A program made the translations under genes and the position numbers. Shown in pieces: positions 16,477-24,334 of a stretch of 64,000 nucleotides of DNA (position 1 is its first letter; each line of letters begins with the position of its first letter). The notes under the pieces were generated by a model. That model had not been told where the DNA came from and searched no databases. It saw only the letters and a program-made list of their open reading frames with translations. Source of the DNA: Cloacimonetes bacterium UBA5614 (GTDB taxonomy: Bacteria > Cloacimonadota > Cloacimonadia > Cloacimonadales > Cloacimonadaceae); contig DIKQ01000011.1 in the NCBI GenBank assembly GCA_002424605.1, positions 62,001 through 126,000 of the forward strand, written 5' to 3'.

Positions 16477-16492
16477 GGTTTCACGTGAAACG
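16477..16492. promoter_or_regulatory. parS-like ParB binding site 2
   Basis: GGTTTCACGTGAAACG contains the same perfect 14-bp palindrome as the site at 9.6 kb and matches parS at 14 of 16 positions. It lies in the convergent gap between the glycosyltransferase and purE, where no other element is seen. Confidence 0.65.
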
Positions 16493-16556
16493 TTACCATC
16501 TGCTAAAAACAGCAGCTATTTTTGTCAAACGGTAAGCATGGGTTAATACAACTAAA

Positions 16557-17015
16557 TCAGCTTTCTGCCATCTTTTTGCGTTGCTGCAGCAAGTTTTCTT
16601 TTACCACGCTGTCTTTAAGGGCAATAATCTGTGCAGCCAAAATTGCAGCGTTTTTTACCCCGTTTATCGCCACGGTTGCAACCGGAATACCAGGAGGCAT
16701 CTGGACAATCGAAAACAGTGCGTCCTCTCCAGAAAGAGTCGAGCCCTTGAGTGGCACGCCAATCACAGGCAATGTGGTATGTGAGGCGACAACACCGGGC
16801 AAATGAGCTGCCATGCCGGCGCAAGCTATTATCACCTGAATTCCATCCTGCTCAGCCGATTTAACGAGACCAACAGTCTTTTCGGGGTTGCGGTGAGCAG
16901 AAGAGACGTAAAAATCGGAGTGGATGCCCAGTTCCATTAAATAATCCTGTATGGGCTGGCAGGTATCCAAGTCTGATTTACTGCCTATTAATATTCTGAC
17001 TTTAGGCTTATCCAT
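16557..17015 (-). CDS. purE: 5-(carboxyamino)imidazole ribonucleotide mutase
   Basis: 152 residues, normal for bacterial class I PurE. RILIGSKSDLDTCQPIQDYL, SAHRNPEKT, IIACAGMAAHLPGV and the segment GVPLKGSTLSGEDALFSIVQ match the conserved order; SAHR carries the active-site His. It converts N5-CAIR to CAIR in purine synthesis. No purK or other pur gene is adjacent, so it is an isolated pathway gene here. The 55-bp AT-rich gap upstream (17016-17070) may hold its promoter, but no clear -35 was seen. Confidence 0.95.
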   Translation of the reverse strand: MDKPKVRILIGSKSDLDTCQPIQDYLMELGIHSDFYVSSAHRNPEKTVGLVKSAEQDGIQVIIACAGMAAHLPGVVASHTTLPVIGVPLKGSTLSGEDALFSIVQMPPGIPVATVAINGVKNAAILAAQIIALKDSVVKENLLQQRKKMAES

Positions 17016-17070
17016 CTGTAATCCTTTATTAATCTTACTTCTTATCTTGTATTATGTATATAGTATAAAA

Positions 17071-17748
17071 CTACTTAGAACCGTTTTCCTTGGGAAGTGA
17101 AGTCAGGATTGAATGTATATCAGTCACTGCCTTGGCGTTAAGCAGTTCACTCAAAACATTTGGATTCATCAGCAATTTGGAAATGTAGGAAAGTGAGAAC
17201 AGGTGTTGCTTGTCATTATGCAAAAGCAACATAAAGAAGATATTTACCGGCTTGTTGTCCGGGGCATCAAAATCTACTCCTTCAACAGAGCGTCCGAATA
17301 AAATGCTGGGTGACTTTATCTTGGAAGGGTGCAGATGCCGTGGGTGCAACAGCGCGACTCCGTTGCCAATAGCAGTAGAAATCAGCTCTTCTCTGGCAAC
17401 CACAACTTCATAAAGCCATCTGGCGTCCCTTACCAGCTTCAGATCCTTAGCCTTTTCACTTAGGATACGAATGGCTTCATACTTGTTTTCGGCGTGAAAA
17501 TCAAGATAGATGTTCTCAGGTCTCATGTATTCTTCAAAGTGGCAGATAACGCGTTTGAGGGCAAGAATTTTTTCCTCGCCTTCAGTCAGGTTCTCCATCC
17601 ATTCATGCATAGATTCAGCATCTACTTTTATGGTTTTACCAACAAGCTTGCTTTCAAATACATTACTGTTAATCATCTCCTGGATTACGCGTTCCGAAAC
17701 CTTCAGCATTTTTGCGGCTTCGGCCTTACTAAGCAGCTTTTTAGGCAT
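17071..17748 (-). CDS. HTH (excisionase-type) and PTS IIA-Ntr fusion protein
   Basis: 225 residues. The start at 17748 (MPKKLLSKAEAAKMLKVSER) follows GGGAG at the right distance; the upstream extension has no RBS. Residues about 4-52 form an excisionase/MerR-like DNA-binding domain (LLSKAEAAKMLKVSERVIQE). Residues about 75-220 form a PTS EIIA type 2 domain, with the phospho-acceptor His at 135 in GNGVALLHPRH. The fold matches PtsN (IIA-Ntr) and fructose/mannitol IIA. No EIIB/C or HPr gene is near, so a regulatory role is likely, with DNA binding tuned by phosphorylation. It is divergent from the lptE-like gene. Confidence 0.85.
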   Translation of the reverse strand: MPKKLLSKAEAAKMLKVSERVIQEMINSNVFESKLVGKTIKVDAESMHEWMENLTEGEEKILALKRVICHFEEYMRPENIYLDFHAENKYEAIRILSEKAKDLKLVRDARWLYEVVVAREELISTAIGNGVALLHPRHLHPSKIKSPSILFGRSVEGVDFDAPDNKPVNIFFMLLLHNDKQHLFSLSYISKLLMNPNVLSELLNAKAVTDIHSILTSLPKENGSK

Positions 17749-17858
17749 GACAAAACTCCCGTTTAAGTATTTGTTATTAAATAAGTTAAATGCAACAGAC
17801 AATATATATGTCCGTTTTTGTCTTGACAAAGTTTCTTAATTTTTACAGCTATGGATGT

Positions 17859-18359
17859 ATGGTCAAGAAAATTATTACTTTCATCCTGATAATCTTTGTT
17901 GCAGCGGGTTGCAGCTACTCTGTATACAGCAATGCGTATCCTCATTTGAAGAGGATCCAGATACTTGCATTTGATAACAGAAGCAGTGAGTTTACGCTGG
18001 GGGACATTGTATTTAACAACTTATCTGACGCCTTCAGGGAAGATGGCAGGCTGAGACTTGTTACACAGCAGCCGGACAGCCAATTGGAAGGCTCAATATT
18101 GTCTTTTAGCGAAAAGATATATTCCTATGATGCTGCCAACAACGTGCAGGATTACATGGTTGCCATATCTTTCAGTGTTATTTTTACGGATGTTATAAAC
18201 AATACGGTTTTATACGAGACCAAAAGCCTTACATTATCCGAGATTTATGCTGTATCGGATGAGAGCACCAGCCGGTTTAAAACCAAGGAAGAGGCAATAG
18301 ACGAGATTTGTGCTAAGCTGCACAGGACAATCATGCAAAACACGCTGGAGTCCTGGTGA
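17859..18359 (+). CDS. lptE: LptE-like LPS-assembly lipoprotein
   Basis: 166 residues from the ATG at 17859 (MVKKIITFIL), chosen because a clean lipoprotein signal follows: IIFVAAGC with Cys18. The earlier in-frame ATG at 17790 would precede the signal with 23 unlikely residues. The body reads YPHLKRIQILAFDNRSSEFTLGD, LEGSILSFSEKIYSYD and VIFTDVINNTVLYETKSLTL, the typical LptE pattern with an N-terminal FxN strand and a long second half. LptE plugs the LptD barrel during LPS insertion. lptD is not in the window. A TTGACA at 17823-17828 may belong to its promoter. The stop overlaps the next gene's GTG. Confidence 0.8.
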   Translation: MVKKIITFILIIFVAAGCSYSVYSNAYPHLKRIQILAFDNRSSEFTLGDIVFNNLSDAFREDGRLRLVTQQPDSQLEGSILSFSEKIYSYDAANNVQDYMVAISFSVIFTDVINNTVLYETKSLTLSEIYAVSDESTSRFKTKEEAIDEICAKLHRTIMQNTLESW

Positions 18360-19090
18360 AAACTGTCAGGTTAAACAAATTTCTGGCAGAATCAGGTCTG
18401 GGTTCCAGGAGAAAGGTGGAAGAACTGATTATCCAGGGCAAGGTGAAGCTCAACGGTGAGAAGGTTGTTGACCTCGGCACGCAGGTAAATCCCCACAAGG
18501 ATAAGATAGAAGTCAGCGGAAAGCAGGTCAAGCCCGAGAGCAAAAAGTATTACATCCTCATCAATAAACCCAAGAATTACGTTGTAACCAAAAAAGACGA
18601 ATTTGACCGCAAGACCATATACAAATTACTGCCGGATTTCGCGCAGAACTGCGTTTCAGCCGGCCGTCTGGACCTTGATTCCGAGGGACTGATTCTGATT
18701 ACCAATGATGGGGACGTGGTTCAGGCGTTGACACATCCGACCAAAAAGATTGAGAAAGTTTACAGGGTGGAAGTTGACCAGCCGTTGTATAAGAAGCAGC
18801 TGGAAGACCTGCGCAGGGGAGTGGTGATTGAAGGTTACAGGACCAGGCCTGCCGGGGTGTTTGTCCGCAGCAACCGTGAGAATAACGTGGTGCTCAAAAT
18901 GGTCATCACCGAGGGCAAAAAAAGACAGATAAGGTTGATGCTGGAAGCTGTCGGCAGAAACGTTACTGCCCTTAAACGCGTACAAATAGGAGAGATTGAG
19001 CTTGGAAAGCTGCCTGCCGGAATGTGGCGGCTGTGTTCCAGAGAGGAAGTGCGCTATCTGCTGAATCTGAAACAACGGAGTGAGAAATGA
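18356..19090 (+). CDS. rRNA pseudouridine synthase, RsuA/RluB family
   Basis: 244 residues. An S4 RNA-binding domain (MKTVRLNKFLAESGLGSRRK) is followed by the RsuA/RluB catalytic domain with the GRLDLDSEGLI motif, whose Asp is the nucleophile, and RVEVDQPL and GKKRQIRLMLEAVG further on. The start is GTG 18356, overlapping the lptE-like stop, with GGAG upstream. RluB-type enzymes modify 23S rRNA and RsuA 16S rRNA; length and the KTVRLNKFLAESG opening favour RluB but do not prove it. It overlaps the YchF-like gene at its 3' end, in a compact operon. Confidence 0.93.
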   Translation: MKTVRLNKFLAESGLGSRRKVEELIIQGKVKLNGEKVVDLGTQVNPHKDKIEVSGKQVKPESKKYYILINKPKNYVVTKKDEFDRKTIYKLLPDFAQNCVSAGRLDLDSEGLILITNDGDVVQALTHPTKKIEKVYRVEVDQPLYKKQLEDLRRGVVIEGYRTRPAGVFVRSNRENNVVLKMVITEGKKRQIRLMLEAVGRNVTALKRVQIGEIELGKLPAGMWRLCSREEVRYLLNLKQRSEK

Positions 19091-20166
19091 AAATAGGACT
19101 GATAGGCTTTCCCAAATCAGGGAAGACAACCATATACAATGCCCTTACCGGTAATACCGGAGCCACGGACAAATACATCCAGGCTCATCACGAAGCCCAT
19201 ATCGGTGTCGTGCAGGTATTGGATGAACGCGTCACACGCCTCAGCGAGATATACAAACCCAAAAAGACCATCTACGCCCATCTGGAATACTACGATTTCC
19301 CCGCTCTGTTTGCTGAGCACAATGAAGACCTCAATGCCAACGTCCTGCTCTCCGAGATCAAGACCATGGAAGGTTTTGCCCTGGTGCTGAGAAGCTTTAA
19401 CGACAGCGAACTGGACGAGCTCCACGGCAAGGCAGACCCGCTGAAGGATATCCAGAGGTTTGAGGATGAAATGATTCTGCAGGACATGGTAATCGCCGAA
19501 AAGCGTCTGGAAAAGATTGAACTCAGCTATAAACGTGGCATCAAGACCCCCGCTCTGCAACTGGAGGAAAAAATCCTGCACCACCTTATCAAGGGCTTGC
19601 AGGACGGACTTCCCATCCGCAGGATAGAGCTGGCTCCCGAAGAGGAAAAAGCTGTACGCGGATTCCAGTTTATGTCCCAGAAACCTTTACTTGCCCTGCT
19701 TAATTGCTCGGAAGACAACTTCCAGGCGGTTGATGCCACGCTTGCCCAGTTAAAGGAAAAGGGTTATCTGGCTGAAGCTATTGCCGGCAAGTTTGAAGAA
19801 GAGCTCTCAGGTATGGAGCCAGAGGATGCTGCAGCTTTTATGGAAGACATGGGCATCAGCGAATCCGTGCGTGACAGGCTTACTCATCTCTGTTACGAAC
19901 TGATGGGATATCTCAGTTTCTTCACCGTAGGTGAGGACGAAGTGCGCGCCTGGACGATAGAGAAAGGCGACAATGCCGTTACGGCGGCAGGCAAGATACA
20001 TTCAGACCTGGCGCGTGGATTTATCAGGGCGGAGTGTTTCCAATATACTGACCTGATTGCCCACGGTTCGGAAAAAGCGCTGAAGGAAAAGGGCCTGTTC
20101 AAGCTGGAAGGCAAGGAATACCCCGTCAAAGACGGCGATATCCTCTCCATCAGGTTCAACGTTTAA
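19087..20166 (+). CDS. YchF/OLA1-like P-loop GTPase with TGS domain
   Basis: 359 residues, close to YchF length. The P-loop GFPKSGKTT is at 8-16, a switch-like segment (YYDFPALF) follows, then a coiled-coil insertion (EDEMILQDMVIAEKRLEKIE). The C-terminal TGS domain reads DLARGFIRAECFQYTDLIAHG ... YPVKDGDILSIRFNV. Canonical YchF has the specificity motif NxxE; here it appears as LLNCSEDN, a variant. YchF proteins bind ribosomes and hydrolyse ATP or GTP in stress signalling. It lies between the pseudouridine synthase (4-nt overlap) and ftsK. The departures at the G1 and G4 motifs suggest a lineage-specific subfamily. Confidence 0.88.
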   Translation: MKIGLIGFPKSGKTTIYNALTGNTGATDKYIQAHHEAHIGVVQVLDERVTRLSEIYKPKKTIYAHLEYYDFPALFAEHNEDLNANVLLSEIKTMEGFALVLRSFNDSELDELHGKADPLKDIQRFEDEMILQDMVIAEKRLEKIELSYKRGIKTPALQLEEKILHHLIKGLQDGLPIRRIELAPEEEKAVRGFQFMSQKPLLALLNCSEDNFQAVDATLAQLKEKGYLAEAIAGKFEEELSGMEPEDAAAFMEDMGISESVRDRLTHLCYELMGYLSFFTVGEDEVRAWTIEKGDNAVTAAGKIHSDLARGFIRAECFQYTDLIAHGSEKALKEKGLFKLEGKEYPVKDGDILSIRFNV

Positions 20167-20188
20167 TCATCATCAACGGCGATAAAAA

Positions 20189-22462
20189 ATGGCTGAAACC
20201 AAATCAAAAAGCAGGAAAAAGAAGAGCAGGGTCAGGCCTGACGCTCCCTTGTGGCGCATCAAGCTGGTCTGGGGCATTATTGCCCTGTTTGCTGTACTGG
20301 GGATAATCTCAGTTTTTCCCAGCAACCATAGTTTACAGGAGGATTTTACACTGCTCAGCGAAAGCAGGAATATTTTCTCCGGTATATTCGGCAGCAATGC
20401 CATCAGTTTTGAAAATCCAGCCGGAGTATTCGGAGTGCTGACCGGAAACCTGCTTGTCCTTCTGTTCGGATGGGTTTTTTCCCTGGTTGCCATGCTTATC
20501 CTGCTGATAGTATCTCTGCATGGTTTTGTTTACACAGAGCAGTTTGAAACGCGTATCCGCGGTTTCCTGCTTATTTCCATAGCTTTTTGCGTCCAGATGC
20601 TCATTATCAGCAGCAGACAGTTTTATGAGTTTGGGGTGGGCTGGCTGCCCTGGGGTGTCTGGTTTTTACTCAAATCAATTTTCAGCCGGGTGGGGGGACT
20701 GATTATCGTTATCGGCGCTTCTGTGCTCGGTTTCATCCTGGTTTTCGGTTACGAGGCTATCAGACAGAAGCTTGCCGAGGGATGGGAGGCATATCTCCGC
20801 TGGAGAGAAGTGAAGCAGATGGAAAAACCTTCTGACCAGTCATTTACCCTGCAGAATCCTGACGGACCCTCCATCACCGATCATGTGCTTGCCCGCCAGA
20901 AAGACGAGGAAATCAAGGATAAGCCACAGCCGGAACAGCCCAAGCAACCGATTGTCCTGCCTCCCAAAAAAGAATCCCGCGTATTTCCCCAGCCCTCCGA
21001 AAATGATGAGGATGATGACAGGGAATATATCATGCCATCCATAGCCGACTTTCTGGAAAGCCCCGTCAAGCTCTCCCAGCGTGACAGGCAGGAAATCGAG
21101 AACCAGATAAAGAACACCAGCAAAATCCTGATGGAAAAGCTGGCGGAATTTGGCATTGAGGCGGAAGTTATCAATGTAAACATCGGTCCCATCATCACCC
21201 AGTATGAGATACGTCCTGCCCCCGGCGTCAAGGTCAGCAAATTTGCCTCTCTGGCAGATGACCTGGCTCTTGCCATCAAGGCAAAGTCCATCCGCGTGCA
21301 AGCGCCCATCCCCGGCAAGGGACTGATAGGCATTGAGATACCCAATCTTACCAGGGATACCATTTATCTGCGCGATATCCTTCTATCCAAGGAAATGGAT
21401 GCTTTCGAAACCAAGCTTGCCTTCGGCCTTGGAAAGGAAATCTCCGGCAGGCCTGTGGTGACAGACCTCACCCGCATGCCCCACCTGCTGATTGCAGGAG
21501 CCACAGGCAGCGGTAAAAGCGTCTGCATCAATACCATCATCATGAGTCTGCTGATGCGTACCCGTCCTGATGAACTGCGTATGGTGCTGATTGACCCCAA
21601 ACGCGTGGAACTTGCCGGCTACAACGACCTGCCCCATCTCATCGGCTCTGTGGTCACGGACAGTGAAACAGCCCTGGAAACCATGTACTGGGCGGTCAAG
21701 GAAATGGAACGCCGCTATGAATTGCTGCAGGAAGTGAAAGCCCGCGATATCATCTCTTTCAATGAAAAAGCCGTGGAAACAGAAGAATTTAACAAACTGC
21801 CCTATATAGTCATTATAGTGGACGAATTTGCCGACCTCATCATGACCTCAGGCAAGGACATCGAACTGCCCATCACCCGTCTGGCGCAGATGGCGCGCGC
21901 TGTGGGCATGCACCTGATTCTCGCCACCCAGCGTCCTTCCATCAAGGTTATCACCGGCATCATCAAAGCCAATTTCCCTGCCCGCATCGCCTTCCAGGTA
22001 TCCTCCAAGGTGGATTCCCGCGTCATCCTGGATATGATAGGCGCTGAACGCCTGCTGGGACAAGGCGACATGCTCTTCATGCCTCCGGGCAAGGCATTGG
22101 CGGAACGCATTCACGGCGCTTTTGTCAGTGACCACGAGATTGAGCGCGTCTGCGCTTACCTGCGGCTGCAGCCCAAACCTAAGGAAGAAATCAGGATAGT
22201 CAGCCCCGACCGCAGCGAAATGGACTTTATGGACTATGATGACGAGCTTTTCCCCGAAGCTGCCAAGCTGGTGGTTTCCGCCAATATGGCATCGGTTTCC
22301 ATGCTCCAGCGCCATTTCAAGATTGGCTATGCCCGTGCCGGACGGCTGATTGACATGCTGGAAAAAGCCCACATTGTGGGACCGCACCTCGGCAGCAAAT
22401 CCCGCGATGTGCTCGCTACCATGAACGACCTCAAGATGTATGGAATCTCAGATGAAAATTAG
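20189..22462 (+). CDS. ftsK: DNA translocase FtsK/SpoIIIE
   Basis: 757 residues. Four N-terminal membrane helices (about 25-185) and a charged, Pro/Lys-rich linker of about 100 residues are followed by the alpha/beta motor. Walker A GATGSGKS is at about 437-444, LIDPKRVELAGYN follows, and Walker B is IIVDEFADL. ATQRPSIKVITGIIKANFPA is the conserved sensor region. A winged-helix gamma domain (about 690-750, MLQRHFKIGYARAGRLIDML) recognises the polarity sequences. It pumps chromosome ends through the division septum. The linker is short compared with E. coli FtsK and closer to SpoIIIE. The last codons overlap the start of lolA. Confidence 0.96.
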   Translation: MAETKSKSRKKKSRVRPDAPLWRIKLVWGIIALFAVLGIISVFPSNHSLQEDFTLLSESRNIFSGIFGSNAISFENPAGVFGVLTGNLLVLLFGWVFSLVAMLILLIVSLHGFVYTEQFETRIRGFLLISIAFCVQMLIISSRQFYEFGVGWLPWGVWFLLKSIFSRVGGLIIVIGASVLGFILVFGYEAIRQKLAEGWEAYLRWREVKQMEKPSDQSFTLQNPDGPSITDHVLARQKDEEIKDKPQPEQPKQPIVLPPKKESRVFPQPSENDEDDDREYIMPSIADFLESPVKLSQRDRQEIENQIKNTSKILMEKLAEFGIEAEVINVNIGPIITQYEIRPAPGVKVSKFASLADDLALAIKAKSIRVQAPIPGKGLIGIEIPNLTRDTIYLRDILLSKEMDAFETKLAFGLGKEISGRPVVTDLTRMPHLLIAGATGSGKSVCINTIIMSLLMRTRPDELRMVLIDPKRVELAGYNDLPHLIGSVVTDSETALETMYWAVKEMERRYELLQEVKARDIISFNEKAVETEEFNKLPYIVIIVDEFADLIMTSGKDIELPITRLAQMARAVGMHLILATQRPSIKVITGIIKANFPARIAFQVSSKVDSRVILDMIGAERLLGQGDMLFMPPGKALAERIHGAFVSDHEIERVCAYLRLQPKPKEEIRIVSPDRSEMDFMDYDDELFPEAAKLVVSANMASVSMLQRHFKIGYARAGRLIDMLEKAHIVGPHLGSKSRDVLATMNDLKMYGISDEN

Positions 22463-23090
22463 ATATATGCTCTCTCTGGCTGCTTTGCTGCTGGCAATCT
22501 CATTCCTGCCTGCCGAAAACGAAGACCTGCTCTGGAGGGACCACGCCTATGCCAGCATGCAAAAAGCTTATTCCGGAATCTCCACCTGGCAGGCTGGTGT
22601 CACCCAGACCAACTATTTTGCCTCAGCCAAAACCACCCTCAAATCGCAGGGAAACTGCTATTTTAAGAAGGATAATTTTGCCATCCACTACACCAAGCCA
22701 TCCGTGCAGGCAATCATCGTTTCCGGAGGCAGGGTGACGGTTTATGACCAGGCATCCAAGACTGTCCTCACCTCCGCCTTGTCATCCTCCATCCAGTCCC
22801 TGAACCCCGTGGAAATCATCCGTTCTTACTGGCAGAAGTCAGACTGGCGCTTGCTCGACAGCCGCAAGAATGTGACTCATATCATGCTTTATCCCAAGGG
22901 GGACAAACAGATAAAAGAGATATCATTTCTTCTGGACGAGGTCTCCTGGCTGATTACCTCCCTCACCTACAAGGACGTCCAGGGCAACACTGTTACGCTG
23001 TCTTTTGACAATATGAAAATCAACAAACCCATCCCTGCCGCGGTCTGGAAACTCAATCTGCCCAAAGATGTCCGTCACCTGGAACGCTGA
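22452..23090 (+). CDS. lolA: Outer-membrane lipoprotein carrier LolA
   Basis: 212 residues from the ATG at 22452 (MKIRYMLSLAALLLAISFLPA), where the signal peptide begins; the ATG at 22440 would add four residues before it. The mature protein shows the LolA half-barrel: YASMQKAYSGISTWQAGVTQ, YFKKDNFAIHYTKPSVQAI, SGGRVTVYDQASKTV and IKEISFLLDEVSWLITSLTY. LolA shuttles lipoproteins from LolCDE to the outer membrane. It overlaps the ftsK end by 11 nt, so the two are co-expressed, as is common in FCB genomes. It is smaller than the LolA-like protein of the ABC operon, so the window holds two members. No clear RBS. Confidence 0.85.
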   Translation: MKIRYMLSLAALLLAISFLPAENEDLLWRDHAYASMQKAYSGISTWQAGVTQTNYFASAKTTLKSQGNCYFKKDNFAIHYTKPSVQAIIVSGGRVTVYDQASKTVLTSALSSSIQSLNPVEIIRSYWQKSDWRLLDSRKNVTHIMLYPKGDKQIKEISFLLDEVSWLITSLTYKDVQGNTVTLSFDNMKINKPIPAAVWKLNLPKDVRHLER

Positions 23091-23167
23091 CAAATTCTCT
23101 TTTCTGGCTGTCTGTTAAGCACTTAAAACTTATTTTAGGAATACGGATTGCATATTATGAAGTTATT

Positions 23168-23248
23168 CCTTCCCTGCTTGATACGAGGGGGTATCGAGGA
23201 TAATCTCCTCGTTGTCTTCCCGATAACCTCCCGCATCAAGCAAGGAAG
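23168..23248. repeat. Palindromic 11-nt-periodic intergenic element, copy D
   Basis: The outer arms CTTCCCTGCTTGATAC and GCATCAAGCAAGGAAG are near-perfect inverted repeats. Inside are arm units such as TATCGAGGATAA and TCTTCCCGATAA. It is the clearest copy for the terminal inverted repeat and lies directly before the next gene (start 23264). Confidence 0.85.
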
Positions 23249-23263
23249 AAAAATGGAGCGAAG

Positions 23264-24319
23264 ATGATTGCGTTGATTATGGCTGGTGGTTCGGGAACCC
23301 GTTTCTGGCCACTGAGCAGACAAAGCAGACCCAAGCAGTTCCTCAGGATTGCCGGGGACAAGAGCATGCTTCAACTCACGGTTGAACGTCTGCAAGGCGC
23401 TGTGGAGCTGAAGGATATCTATATCGTCACGGCTCAGTCTCAGGTCGCGCTTGTCCGCGAACACCTCCCTCAGTTGCCTCAGGACAATATCATCATCGAA
23501 CCCTTTGGAATGAACACCGCTCCCTGCATCGGGCTCAGCCTTGCTTACCTGCACGGCAGAATCAGCCCGGATGAGAGCATCATCGTCCTGCCTTCCGACC
23601 ATGTCATCAAGGATACGGAACTCTTTCTGCAAAGCTTAAAGCAGGCGGAAGCGCCGGCAAAAGAGGGATATCTGGTCACCTTTGGCATCGTTCCGGATTA
23701 CCCTGCCACCGGCTATGGCTACATTGAAGCAGGAGAAGCGGTTTCGGAAGGGATATTCAGTGTCAAACGCTTCAAGGAAAAGCCTGATGCAGACACCGCT
23801 GCAACTTTCCTGAAACAGGGCGGCTTCTACTGGAACAGCGGGATGTTTTACTGGAAATACAGTTCCGTTTGGGCGGCTTTTGAGCAGCATCTGCCTCAGG
23901 TTACAGCTTTGCTGGAGGAAATCCTCTTTGCCTGGAAACACCATAATGCCGGGGTCAGCATCACTGATATCTACTCCCGGATGCCGAGGGTGCCGATAGA
24001 CATCGGCATAATGGAACCGGCTGAAAAACGGGCAGTTATTCCGGTGGATTACGGCTGGAGCGATGTGGGAAGCTGGAAAGCGCTGGCAGATATATCCCCC
24101 TCGGATGAAAACGATAATTGTATCCCGCAGAAGCACTTTGCGCTTGACTCCAGGGGCAATTATGTTAATTCGGATAAGTTCGTGGCTCTGATTGGGGTTG
24201 ACAACCTGGTTGTGATAGAAACAGATGACGCAATTCTGGTCGTTGACAGGGAACGCAGCGAAGAAGTCAAGAAAGCTGTCGATACCCTGACGGCGGATAA
24301 ACTCGATAATTTATTGTAA
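23264..24319 (+). CDS. manC: Mannose-1-phosphate guanylyltransferase
   Basis: 351 residues, the length of a monofunctional enzyme without the isomerase half of bifunctional ManC/AlgA. The signature GGSGTRFWPLSRQSRPKQF is at residues 8-26, followed by PCIGLSLAYLHGRI and PSDHVIKD. RFKEKPDADTAATFL, YYWNSGMF-like text (FYWNSGMFYWKYSSV) and VDYGWSDVGSWKAL follow in the family order. It makes GDP-mannose for surface glycans. RBS GGAGCGAAG. It lies 15 nt before a C25 peptidase gene, and possible co-transcription hints at glycosylation of sorted surface proteins; that is inference. Confidence 0.95.
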   Translation: MIALIMAGGSGTRFWPLSRQSRPKQFLRIAGDKSMLQLTVERLQGAVELKDIYIVTAQSQVALVREHLPQLPQDNIIIEPFGMNTAPCIGLSLAYLHGRISPDESIIVLPSDHVIKDTELFLQSLKQAEAPAKEGYLVTFGIVPDYPATGYGYIEAGEAVSEGIFSVKRFKEKPDADTAATFLKQGGFYWNSGMFYWKYSSVWAAFEQHLPQVTALLEEILFAWKHHNAGVSITDIYSRMPRVPIDIGIMEPAEKRAVIPVDYGWSDVGSWKALADISPSDENDNCIPQKHFALDSRGNYVNSDKFVALIGVDNLVVIETDDAILVVDRERSEEVKKAVDTLTADKLDNLL

Positions 24320-24334
24320 GGAAATAGAAACGAT

